Source: Thraustochytrium sp. TN22
Lineage: Eukaryota; Sar; Bigyra; Thraustochytrida; Thraustochytriidae
NCBI GenBank assembly: GCA_013306675.1
Contig: JABLUY010000010.1
Span: 62,001 to 126,000 of the forward strand
Direction of reading: 5' to 3'
Length of the DNA: 64,000 nucleotides
Of the stretch, positions 27,216-35,629 are shown one piece after another. The translations under genes and the position numbers were made by a program. The first letter of the stretch is position 1. Each line of letters starts with the position of its first letter. Under the pieces are notes generated by a model. That model saw only the letters and a program-made list of their open reading frames with translations, was not told the DNA's origin and ran no database searches.

Positions 27216-27980
27216 ATGAGCGTCAAGTACGACTTCTCCGGCCAGGTGGCCCTGGTGACGGGCGCCGCCATGGGCTTGGGTGCCGCCACCGCGCGCAAGT
27301 ACGCCGAGGCCGGCGCGGCCGTCGCGCTCCTGGATATGGATGTCGACACGGCGGAGGAGGTGGCCAAGGAGCTGCGCGAGAACGGCGCCAAGGCCATCGC
27401 CATCAAGTGCGACGTGTCTGTCGAGGAGGATGTCAAGTCGGCCGTGGCCAAGACCGTGGAGGAGTTCGGCCGCCTGGACATCGCGTACAACAACGCTGGC
27501 GTGCAGGCGCCACCCTCGGAGATCCAGGACCAGCCCTCGGAGCAGTTCGACCGCGTGGTGGCCATCAACCTGCGCGGCGTCTGGCTGTGCATGAAGTACG
27601 AGCTGGAGCAGATGCGCAAGCAGGGCTCGGGCTCCATCGTGAACTGCTCGTCCATTGGCGGATTCATCGGCGGCCCGACGCTGGCTGCGTACAACTGCAC
27701 CAAGCACGGCGTGGTGGGCCTCACCAAGAGCGCCGCGCTCGAGAACGCCAAGAAGGGCATCCGCGTCAACGCCATCTGCCCTGGCACCATCCGTACGCCC
27801 ATGGTGGAGATCATGATGAAGGAGCAGCCCGAGACCATGAACCTCATCCTGCAGCGCCAGGCCATTGGTCGCCTTGGCGAGCCCGACGAGATCGCCGACG
27901 GCGTGCTCTGGCTCACCAGCTCCGGCGCCAGCTTCATCCTGGGCGCCATGCTGCTCGCCGATGGCGGCTTTGTTGCCTAA
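27216..27980 (+). CDS. Short-chain dehydrogenase/reductase, copy 1
   Basis: 254 residues, classical SDR. The Rossmann motif is TGAAMGLG (Thr15 on). An acidic residue ends strand 2 (LLDMD), favouring NAD(H). The structural motif is NNAG (92-95). The catalytic triad is Ser145/146 in NCSSIGG, Tyr159 and Lys163 in YNCTK. After it come CPGTIRTP and the C-terminal LLADGGFVA. These features fit a tetrameric NAD-dependent alcohol or polyol oxidoreductase similar to glucose or cyclopentanol dehydrogenases; the substrate is unknown. The start ATG follows AGCTAAACC. It is a close paralogue of the gene at 31232, and each faces a carboxylesterase gene tail to tail. Confidence 0.92.
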   Translation: MSVKYDFSGQVALVTGAAMGLGAATARKYAEAGAAVALLDMDVDTAEEVAKELRENGAKAIAIKCDVSVEEDVKSAVAKTVEEFGRLDIAYNNAGVQAPPSEIQDQPSEQFDRVVAINLRGVWLCMKYELEQMRKQGSGSIVNCSSIGGFIGGPTLAAYNCTKHGVVGLTKSAALENAKKGIRVNAICPGTIRTPMVEIMMKEQPETMNLILQRQAIGRLGEPDEIADGVLWLTSSGASFILGAMLLADGGFVA

Positions 27981-28027
27981 CGAACTGGAAGGCGGGCGAA
28001 GACAGTCAGGCAGTTCAACTCACCTAA

Positions 28028-28033
28028 AATAAA
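28028..28033 (+). terminator. AATAAA polyadenylation signal candidate for SDR copy 1
   Basis: AATAAA lies 48 bases after the SDR stop, in the short gap between convergent stop codons. A comparable AATAAA follows the paralogue at 32024. Confidence 0.5.
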
Positions 28034-28101
28034 CAAAGGAAAGGTGCTTTTCATCATCCGTTTGCCTCGTTACGTCAGCTAGCTAGCTAGGCTAGGCTAG
28101 G

Positions 28102-29802
28102 CTACACAGGCGCATAGCCCACGGTAGCCTCGAAGCCCGCGCAAATGCCGGCCTCGGCGTAAAAGGGGACAACCGCGGAGGGCGTATCAATGGCGACGTA
28201 CGGGTGCGGCGGGGTGTCGCCGAAGCGAGGCCAGGAGATGTTATCGTCGCCGTCCGAGTTGGAGAGCGGCTCGGGCTTGTTCGGGTTGCCGCGCGCCGCA
28301 AAGTTGGCGAGCGCCGTCTGAATCTGCGTAGCCATGATGTCCTCCTCGTCGGTGGGCGCCGGGAAGGCGTCACCCGCGAGGTAAAACGGGTTGAAGAGAA
28401 AGACGACGTCGTCACCGTGGCACACATAGTCGATGCACTCCGGGTTGGAGGCGAGCGAGCTGGCAAAGGACGCAACGTGCGTGTTGCGGTAAACGAAGAC
28501 CTTGCTGTTGCGGCCGCCGGCTGCGAGGGACGCAATGTAGCGGTTCGGGCACAGAAACAGGTAATCCGTGCTGGCGGCCGCGACGGCCATGCGGTGATCG
28601 TCGGTCGGGGCCAGGGTGGAGGCATAGATGAAGAGGAGCTGCTGCGCACCGGCCTCCCCGAAGATGAGACTGAGCTGCGCGGCCGCGGCGGCCGCGTCGA
28701 GCGGAACGGGGAAAATCGCGTAAATGTAGGGAACCGCCTCGTTGGCCACTGTACCGAGCATGACCGGCTTGGAGTGCAACTTGCCTGCCTCGGCAGCCTC
28801 CAACAGCGAATACGGGATCTCTTCCGTACCGACGACGGGCCGCCACGGCATGAAACCCAGGAAGAAGGTATCCGGGTTCGAGAGGAGCTGCCCGCGGACC
28901 GCTTCCTGCGCCGTGAGAAAGTACTCAGGCGGGATCGCGCGGAGGCAGGTCAGCTCCGCCGTCGCGGTGGGCAGGCCTGCGCAGCCCAGGACGGTCAGCA
29001 CCCCCTGCGCCATGGCGTAGGCGATGGTCGTGTTGACCACGGGCAGCGCGATCGGGTTCGAGTGCATGGAGGCGCGATGGAAGAGGCGCCGGCTCCCGGG
29101 CGCGGCCAGGTGCAGGCCCACCGAGTCGGCGCCCGAGCTCTGGCCGAAGATGGTCACGCGGCGCTTGTCGCCACCGAAGGCGCCAATGTTGCGGCGCACC
29201 CACTTGAGCGCCAGCTGCTGGTCCTGGAAGGTGAAGCTCCCATCCACGCCGCCGCGACCCAAGAAGAGCGTGCCGAGCGCGCCCAGCCGGAAGTTCACCG
29301 TCACCACCACCACGTCCTGCTCGTAGCTGAAGCGCGACGCGTCGTACAGCGGCACGCCGCCCGCGCCCGTTACGTAGTTGCCGCCGTGGAACCACACCAG
29401 CACGGGCCGCTTCCTGTTCATGGGGTACTCGCGCGACTCCGGCGTGTACACGTTCAAGTTCAGGCAGTCCTCGGAGATCACCGCCGGGCAGGAGAACTCC
29501 GGCGCCAAGAGGTCGCAGTCCTGCGGGCACCCCGCGCCGTAGTCCGTCGCATTCCGCTTGCCCCCCTCAAAGTCCTCCGCCGCCTCGGGCGCCGCAAACC
29601 GCAGCTCGCCCACCGGCGCCTTGCCGTACGGCACGCCCTTGTACGTGCACGTCGGGTACGCCGCAAAGAACTCGCCCTCCAGCACGCCCTCCTTCACCTT
29701 GGCTTCGCACGGCAGTCCGGACCGCCACCCGGCCTCCACGTGCGCCACGCCCGCCGCCGCGGCCACCACCACCAGCGCCAGCACGCTCGCGCGGGCCGAC
29801 AT
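28102..29802 (-). CDS. Secreted type-B carboxylesterase, copy 1
   Basis: 566 residues from the ATG at 29802, which begins a clear signal peptide (MSARASVLALVVVAAAAG, cleavage near AHVEA). The frame extends to 29982, but the added residues hide this signal. The fold marks of the cholinesterase/carboxylesterase family are present: EDCLNLNVYTP, oxyanion hole FHGGNY, and the nucleophile elbow GQSSGA with Ser222 (family usual GESAG). The acid is probably Glu in TVANEAV and the His is in CHGDDV. Cys pairs at the N-terminus suggest disulfides. It hydrolyses carboxylic esters, presumably outside the cell or in the secretory path. It converges on SDR copy 1, with stops 122 bp apart. Confidence 0.9.
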   Translation of the reverse strand: MSARASVLALVVVAAAAGVAHVEAGWRSGLPCEAKVKEGVLEGEFFAAYPTCTYKGVPYGKAPVGELRFAAPEAAEDFEGGKRNATDYGAGCPQDCDLLAPEFSCPAVISEDCLNLNVYTPESREYPMNRKRPVLVWFHGGNYVTGAGGVPLYDASRFSYEQDVVVVTVNFRLGALGTLFLGRGGVDGSFTFQDQQLALKWVRRNIGAFGGDKRRVTIFGQSSGADSVGLHLAAPGSRRLFHRASMHSNPIALPVVNTTIAYAMAQGVLTVLGCAGLPTATAELTCLRAIPPEYFLTAQEAVRGQLLSNPDTFFLGFMPWRPVVGTEEIPYSLLEAAEAGKLHSKPVMLGTVANEAVPYIYAIFPVPLDAAAAAAQLSLIFGEAGAQQLLFIYASTLAPTDDHRMAVAAASTDYLFLCPNRYIASLAAGGRNSKVFVYRNTHVASFASSLASNPECIDYVCHGDDVVFLFNPFYLAGDAFPAPTDEEDIMATQIQTALANFAARGNPNKPEPLSNSDGDDNISWPRFGDTPPHPYVAIDTPSAVVPFYAEAGICAGFEATVGYAPV

Positions 29803-31231
29803 CTTGCCCGATCCTGCGCCTTGCTCCTTGCTCTTGTCGGTCTGCCTGCCTGCGGACTTCACGTCGCCCGCCTGCAGACCGATCCTAGGACATCCATCAC
29901 GCTCCTCTGGCGCGCCGTACAATCTGTGATTCTGTGGTGCGGCACTTCCGTCACCGCAGCCGCTGCGAGGACCCGGTCGCATGCCGCCTCCGATCAGGCT
30001 CGCGCTCGCGCCGCCGCCCGCGCCCGCCGCCGCGCCGCAGACTCAGACTCAGACCACGCTGGCGGGCGCGACGGCGCGCCGCGAGAGCTGCCGGCGAGCG
30101 CTCGACTCCGAGTCCGAGGGCGGCCATGGCCATGGCCGCCATCCCCGCGGGACCGCCGCCGAGCCGGCGCGTGCAGCGCCCAGCGAGCGAGTAGCTGACA
30201 TTGTGACGACGACGTGGACAAGACTCACTGGGGCGCCGCGCGCGGGCCCGGCACGGGCAGGGCGGCGCGGACCCGCGCGACTCGGACTCGGAGAAGCGGC
30301 GGCTCGAGGCCGACTCGGACTCGGAGAGCTGGCAGGCGACGGGCCGAGCGATTGCAGGCTGGCTGGTCACGGGAAGGAGGGCGGGTGGACCTGGTGGGTG
30401 GCTGGCGGGCTGGCCAGCCTGCGATGGCAGCGGATCGGATCAGCCTGAGAGAGGATCATGATGCAGGGGTACGCGGATGATCTGAGACCGTGCTGGCTGG
30501 GAGCGAGCGTGATGGGCACGATGCCAACGCGCCACTGGCAGGCCGCGCCAGGCCGCTTGATTGGCCATGTGCGGGCCTGCAGCTTGTCTGCACGCCGCTG
30601 CACCGCTGCATGGGCGGCCTGCGCCGGGCTGTGACAAGTTGACAACCAAACAGCGCGGAACGGGCACCTGGCAGCCTCTCTCCGAGCCGGGCCGCTGGCT
30701 GCTAGCCACGACAGACGCGACTCGGAGTCTCGCAGGCTTTTAGGCCTAGGCCTAGGCCAAGGGCGGCCAAGGCGGCCAAGAGTTCTGCCAGTGACAGTGG
30801 AGCGCAACCCCAAAGCAGCGCAACCCCAAACCAGCGCAACCCCAATTCAGCAATGCAACGTGCGGCGGACCGAGGGCGGATGGGTGCAGTGATGCGCTCG
30901 CGCACGGCCTCGCGGTTGGCGGACAGGCTGACCGCCTCGGCCTCGTCGGGGACGCTGACAATGCCTGACATGTGCGACCACGCTGCCTCCGAGGCGGGGC
31001 TTCGACCCGAGCTTGACCTCAGAGTCAGCGATGAGTTTGTGGAAGCGGCGGCCTCAGGCGTGCATTCTGGAACCCAAATCCAGCGGCTGCGCTTCGGACT
31101 GTCGTGCAAGCGCTGCGTCGGGATCGAGATGGCATCAGACTGGCTGCAGCAGCGGCTGCAGCAAACCTGAAACGAGGCACCCAGCCTGACCTGACTGACT
31201 CGCAGAGCAAACGTCAAGTTGAAAGCAAAGC
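29803..31231. other. Intergenic region between the two SDR/esterase modules
   Basis: About 1.4 kb. It contains several copies of GACTCGGACTCGGA (30279, 30312) and the inverted form at 30103, an AGGCCTAGGCCTAGGCC stretch at about 30744, and a 16-bp tandem triplicate at 30801-30848. Nothing reads as a gene. Confidence 0.5.
30801..30848. repeat. 16-bp tandem triplicate
   Basis: Three units starting AGCGCAACCCCAA at 30801, 30817 and 30833; only the last three bases of each unit vary. Confidence 0.9.
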
Positions 31232-31996
31232 ATGTCCGTAAAGTATGACTTCTCCGGCCAGGTGGCCCTGGTGACGGGCGCGGCCAAGGGCATGGGCGCC
31301 GCGGCTGCGCGCATGTACGCCGAGGCCGGCGCGGCCGTGGCGCTTCTGGATATTGACGGCGACGCGGCCGAGGAGGTGGCCAAGGAGCTGCGCGACAAGG
31401 GCGCCAAGGCCATCGGCATCAAGTGCGACGTGGCGCTCGAGGAGGACGTCAAGTCGGCCGTGGCCAAGACCGTGGAGGAGTTCGGCCGCCTCGACGTCGC
31501 GTACAACAACGCCGGCGTGCAGGCGCCGCCCGCGGAGATCCAGGACCAGTCGTCCGAGGACTTTGACCGCGTCGTGGGCATCAACCTGCGCGGCGTCTGG
31601 CTGTGCATGAAGTACGAGCTGGAGCAGATGCGCAAGCAGGGCTCGGGCTCCATCGTCAACTGCTCGTCCATCGGCGGCGTCATCGGCGGGCCGACCCTGG
31701 CTGCCTACCACGGCACCAAGCACGGCGTCATCGGCCTCACCAAGAGCGCCGCGCTTGAGAACGCCAAGAAGGGCATCCGCGTCAACGCCGTCTGCCCGGG
31801 TACCATCAACACGCCCATGGTGGAGGTCATGATGGAGAACCAGCCGGAGAACATGAAGCTCATCATGCAGCGCCAGGCCATTGGCCGCCTCGGCGAGCCC
31901 GAGGAGGTTGCCGCGGCCGTTCTCTGGCTCACCAGCTCCGCCGCCAGCTTCATCCTTGGCGCCATCCTGCTCGCCGACGGCGGCTTTGTTGCTTAG
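31232..31996 (+). CDS. Short-chain dehydrogenase/reductase, copy 2
   Basis: 254 residues, the same length as copy 1 and roughly 85-90 percent identical by eye. TGAAKGMG, LLDID, NNAG, NCSSIGG, YHGTK (catalytic Tyr159/Lys163) and CPGTINTP are all kept. Changes next to the catalytic Tyr (Asn-Cys to His-Gly) and in the helix after the PG motif could alter substrate choice. The start ATG at 31232 follows AAGCAAAGC; the upstream DNA does not resemble that of copy 1, although the coding start does. It converges on carboxylesterase copy 2. Confidence 0.92.
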   Translation: MSVKYDFSGQVALVTGAAKGMGAAAARMYAEAGAAVALLDIDGDAAEEVAKELRDKGAKAIGIKCDVALEEDVKSAVAKTVEEFGRLDVAYNNAGVQAPPAEIQDQSSEDFDRVVGINLRGVWLCMKYELEQMRKQGSGSIVNCSSIGGVIGGPTLAAYHGTKHGVIGLTKSAALENAKKGIRVNAVCPGTINTPMVEVMMENQPENMKLIMQRQAIGRLGEPEEVAAAVLWLTSSAASFILGAILLADGGFVA

Positions 31997-32023
31997 ATGC
32001 GAGACCAGTCATCCATCGAAACA

Positions 32024-32029
32024 AATAAA
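32024..32029 (+). terminator. AATAAA polyadenylation signal candidate for SDR copy 2
   Basis: AATAAA lies 28 bases after the stop, within the 65-bp gap between convergent stops. Confidence 0.5.
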
Positions 32030-32061
32030 AGATTCGGACTCTGTAGTGCTTGTGGTGAGGT

Positions 32062-33744
32062 TCAGAGCGCGTAACCAATGGTGCTCTCAAAGCTCGCGCA
32101 CATGGCTGCCTCGAAGAGCGAATAAGATGGCGACCGGTACGCCGGCGTGTCAATGACAAGGTACGGGTGCGGGGGCAGCTTCTTGAAGCGCGTCCACAGC
32201 ACCTCGTCCTCGCTCCCGTAGTTGAGCAGAGGTGCCGGGTACGACGGCGTCCCGAACTTGGCAAAGTTCGCGAGCGCAGACTGCATCAGCACGCTCATGG
32301 CCTCCTCTTCGGGCGTCGGCACCGGGTTGTCGTTACCCTCGAGCATGTGAAAGGTGTTGAAGAGAAAGATGAGGTCCTCGCCGTGGCACGCGTACGGCTC
32401 GCACTCCTCGCCAAGGTCTGCATTCAGGCTCGAGCTGAACGAGGCGACGTGCTCGAAGCGGTACACGAAGACCTTGCTCTGCTGCGAGGTGAGATTGGCG
32501 ACATAACGGTTCGGGCACAGAAAGAGGTAGTCGGTGCTGGCGTCGGCGATCGCCATGCGGTAGTCATCGTCCGGCTCGAGACCCTGGCCGTACGCGAGCA
32601 AGATGCCGGCCGCCGCCTCCGCGCCGAAGACGCTCGCGAGCGCCGCCTCTGACTCCGTCTGGTTCATCGGCTCCGTGAAGCTCGAGTAAATGTAGGTGAT
32701 GGCTTCGTTCGCGGTCGTGCCGATGATGAGCTCCTTGTCGGCGAGCAGGCCCTGCTCCGCGGCCTGCAGAAACGTGAGCGGCAGCTCCGCGGTACCCACC
32801 GTCGGCTTCCACGGGAAGAACGCGAGGAAGAAGGTGTCCGGGTTCGACGCGAGCAGTGCGCGCACGGCCTGGTGCGCCGCCACAAAGGCCGGCGCGTCCA
32901 CCGCACGCAGGCAGGCCAGCTCCTCCGTCGGTCCGGCCAGCCCGCTGCAGCCCACCATCTGCAGCACGAGCCCGCCGAGCAGGGCGGACCGCGAAACGTC
33001 GGTGGACGGCATGGCGACCGGGTTCGACATGAGCATAGCCCGCTTGAAGAGAGGCCAGCTCGCGGGCGCCGTGAGGTGAGCCCCGATGGCGTCCGCCCCG
33101 GAGCTCTGCCCAACGAGCGTCACGCGGTCCGGATCGCCCCCGAAGGCGGCCACGTTGTCCTGCACCCACTGCAACGCCAGCCGCTGGTCCAAAATCATGT
33201 AGTTCCCGCCCGCGGCGCCACTCGGCGTGAACAGCAGGCCCAGCACGCCCAGGCGAAAGTTCAGGGTCACCACCACCACGTCGCGCTCGGAGCTGAAGCG
33301 CGCTCCATCGTACATGGGCACGCCGCCGCCGCCCACCACGTTGTTGCCGCCGTGCAAAAAGACAACCACCGGCCGATTCGCCACGCTCTTGCCGCGCGTC
33401 CTGGGCGTGAACACATTGAGAAACAGGCAGTCCTCCGAAGTCTCCGCAGGGCACGTCAGCTCCGGGAACCCAAAGTCGCACGCCTGCACGCAGCCAGGCC
33501 CGTACGAAGTAGCCTGCAGCGTGCCGCCCTCGAAGTCGTCCGCGGCCTCTGGCGCCGCAAACCGCAGCTCGCCCACCGGCGCCTTGCCGTACGGGATGCC
33601 TTTGTACGCGCAAGACGGGTACTCCTCCGAGAACGAGCCCTCCACACGCCCCTGCTCCACCTTCGCCACGCATTTGTCCGCTGCCTCCGCCGACACCGCC
33701 ACGCCCAGCGCGGCCACCGCTGCAAAGAGCGCCGTGACCTGCAT
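32062..33744 (-). CDS. Secreted type-B carboxylesterase, copy 2
   Basis: 560 residues from the ATG at 33744, which begins a signal peptide (MQVTALFAAVAALGVAVSAEA); an ATG-less extension runs to 33816. The same family marks as copy 1 are present: EDCLFLNVFTP, oxyanion hole LHGGNN, nucleophile Ser214 in GQSSGA, acid Glu in TANEAI and His in CHGEDL. N-terminal Cys residues match copy 1 (AADKC, SCAYKG, PGC, TCPAE). Overall similarity to copy 1 is clear but only about half the residues match by eye, much less than between the two SDRs. It hydrolyses esters of unknown substrates, presumably outside the cell or in the secretory path. Confidence 0.9.
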   Translation of the reverse strand: MQVTALFAAVAALGVAVSAEAADKCVAKVEQGRVEGSFSEEYPSCAYKGIPYGKAPVGELRFAAPEAADDFEGGTLQATSYGPGCVQACDFGFPELTCPAETSEDCLFLNVFTPRTRGKSVANRPVVVFLHGGNNVVGGGGVPMYDGARFSSERDVVVVTLNFRLGVLGLLFTPSGAAGGNYMILDQRLALQWVQDNVAAFGGDPDRVTLVGQSSGADAIGAHLTAPASWPLFKRAMLMSNPVAMPSTDVSRSALLGGLVLQMVGCSGLAGPTEELACLRAVDAPAFVAAHQAVRALLASNPDTFFLAFFPWKPTVGTAELPLTFLQAAEQGLLADKELIIGTTANEAITYIYSSFTEPMNQTESEAALASVFGAEAAAGILLAYGQGLEPDDDYRMAIADASTDYLFLCPNRYVANLTSQQSKVFVYRFEHVASFSSSLNADLGEECEPYACHGEDLIFLFNTFHMLEGNDNPVPTPEEEAMSVLMQSALANFAKFGTPSYPAPLLNYGSEDEVLWTRFKKLPPHPYLVIDTPAYRSPSYSLFEAAMCASFESTIGYAL

Positions 33745-34637
33745 TCTGCTCGTTCCGAGTGCTCCTTTCTCTTTCGATCTCCCTTGACTTCGATTCGAGG
33801 TTTGCTGCAGCTGCACGAGCGAGCGAGCGAACGAGCGAGCGACGAATGAGCTTCCGGCAGGATGTCAGGCGTAGGACTGCCTGCACGAACTTAGCTTAGC
33901 GTAACTACAATTGGCGCCGCAATCCTAAGGTCCTCAGCCTGACTGAGACGCCTCCAGCCATGCGTCTGCGTCCGAGTGCTTCGAGTTCCACTGCGCACGC
34001 CGGCGCTCTAACGGGCGTCACACCACCGGCTCGCCACCACCACTGGCCTGGCGGCCCGGCCTGGGGTCCGCGGCCAGGGTCCGCGGCCAGGGTAAGCCCG
34101 CAGCAGCCGCGCGGCGATCTGCCTGCCGCCCAGCGCCGAAGTCGTCCGAGCCGCGGCGAGCGTCAAGTCCGGGCGCCAGACGACTCGGAGCGCAAGCTCG
34201 ACTCGGAGGAGCCCAGCCCAGCCTCCGGGCCGCGCTGCCAGCCTGAGGCAGGCAGGTCTGGGGCTGGGTCCGTCTGCGAGTTTTCGTGGAGCTGGGCTCT
34301 CAAAGCCAGTGACACGCTGCCTCGCGCCGGGCGGTCCCCGCGGTCCGCTGCCGCGGCCCGCGGCCAGGCTTCCGAGTCGTGCGCACACGTAGTCGATCAT
34401 CAAAACTGCACTGGAGCCTGGATTCACCGCGAAATTGCGGCTCTTGGACGTCTGCAGTGCATGCCGCCGTGCCACGTCGACCATGGCGGCGCCGCGTCTC
34501 ATACCGGCACATCATTTATAATGATTGCACGCACGAGTTGAACCACATTGCACGCACTGTGCACTGGCACGAGTTGAACCTCAGGCGGCCGCCGGGGTGC
34601 ATGTAGCACGCGCAAACGGCTCCTCACGACGGGCCTT

Positions 34638-34672
34638 TGCATCGCATCGCATCGCATCGCATCGCATCGCAG
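34638..34672. repeat. ATCGC pentamer microsatellite
   Basis: Six tandem copies of ATCGC in intergenic DNA. Confidence 0.9.
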
Positions 34673-35218
34673 TCGCACCGACCACAAGGCGCCGAGGCGT
34701 CTGCGCGAAGCCGCGGCGTCTGCGCGACCTGGCCGTCTTGTCTGTCATCATCACGCTCGGTGCGGCCTGCTCGCGCGCGAGCGAGCGCTGATAGGCCGCG
34801 GCGGAAAGCAGTGAAGATGGCCGGGCCGGGGGGAACTCATCCGCGTGACACGATCAAAGCGCGAACGCGGCCTTGGGAGAGGAGGAGGCAAGAGATGCAG
34901 AGTACTTGCGCAAGCGCTTGCTCAAGCTCCGCTCCTTGCAGCGCGGCGACGGCGCCGGCTGCTTTGCAAGGGAGCGAGCGCAGCGCTCAAGATTTTCCCT
35001 GGTTGCAAGGTGCCTTCAAGTTGCAACCAGGAGAGGTGCCAAGGAGAATCGGGTAGCACTCGATGCGGGCGAATAGACGTTTCTTGATGGTGCGCAGCCG
35101 TGGCGTGCCTTCTTTGGAGAGCAAAGGGTCGGTCTTCCGTGTTGGACGCATCATCACGTGTACGTCGCGAACGCCGACACTGTGGAGATCCAGACACGAA
35201 GTGATGTACTACTATTTT

Positions 35219-35578
35219 GTTTGCAAAGCTCAATTTGCCATCAAGAAGATCAAGAGGGGACTTGAGTGAGTGAAGTGAGCGAATGAGCAAGCGGGTGAGC
35301 AAGTAAGAGACGGGGTTCCATGACATGATGTGTTTGCAAAGCTCATTTTGCCATCAAGAAGAGCAAGAGGGGACTTGAGTGAGTGAAATGAGTGAACGAG
35401 CAAGCGGGTGAGTAAGGAAGAGATGGGGTTCCATGACACGATGTGATGTATTACTTGTGTTTGCAAAGCTCCTCTTGCCATCATGGAGAGCAAGAGGGGA
35501 CTTGAGTGATGTCGTGTGAGTGACGTGAGTGAACGAGCAAGCGGGTGAGTAAGAGTTGGGTTTCCATGTCGCGATCCT
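35219..35578. repeat. Three imperfect ~115-bp tandem repeats after the myosin stop
   Basis: Units start at 35219, 35332 and 35459, each with GTTTGCAAAGCTC. Each then carries TTGCCATCA, a GAGGGGACTTGAGTGA block, GAGCAAGCGGGTGAG and a GGTTCCATG-like end. Unit lengths vary (113, 127, about 120). They lie just downstream of the minus-strand myosin stop, so they are probably transcribed in its 3' UTR. Confidence 0.85.
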
Positions 35579-35629
35579 TGTGTCTGCCAGCGCCTGCCAG
35601 CTGATGATGATCGCGTGCTCTCCACACCT

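Larger units (their letters stand above)
33745..35629. other. Intergenic region with microsatellites and tandem repeats
   Basis: About 1.9 kb. It holds GAGC-type repeats at 33815-33845, GACTCGGA words at 34182 and 34200, a CATCG pentamer run at about 34639-34672, and three long imperfect repeats at 35219-35578. No gene is seen. The last part is presumably the 3' UTR of the myosin gene. Confidence 0.5.
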
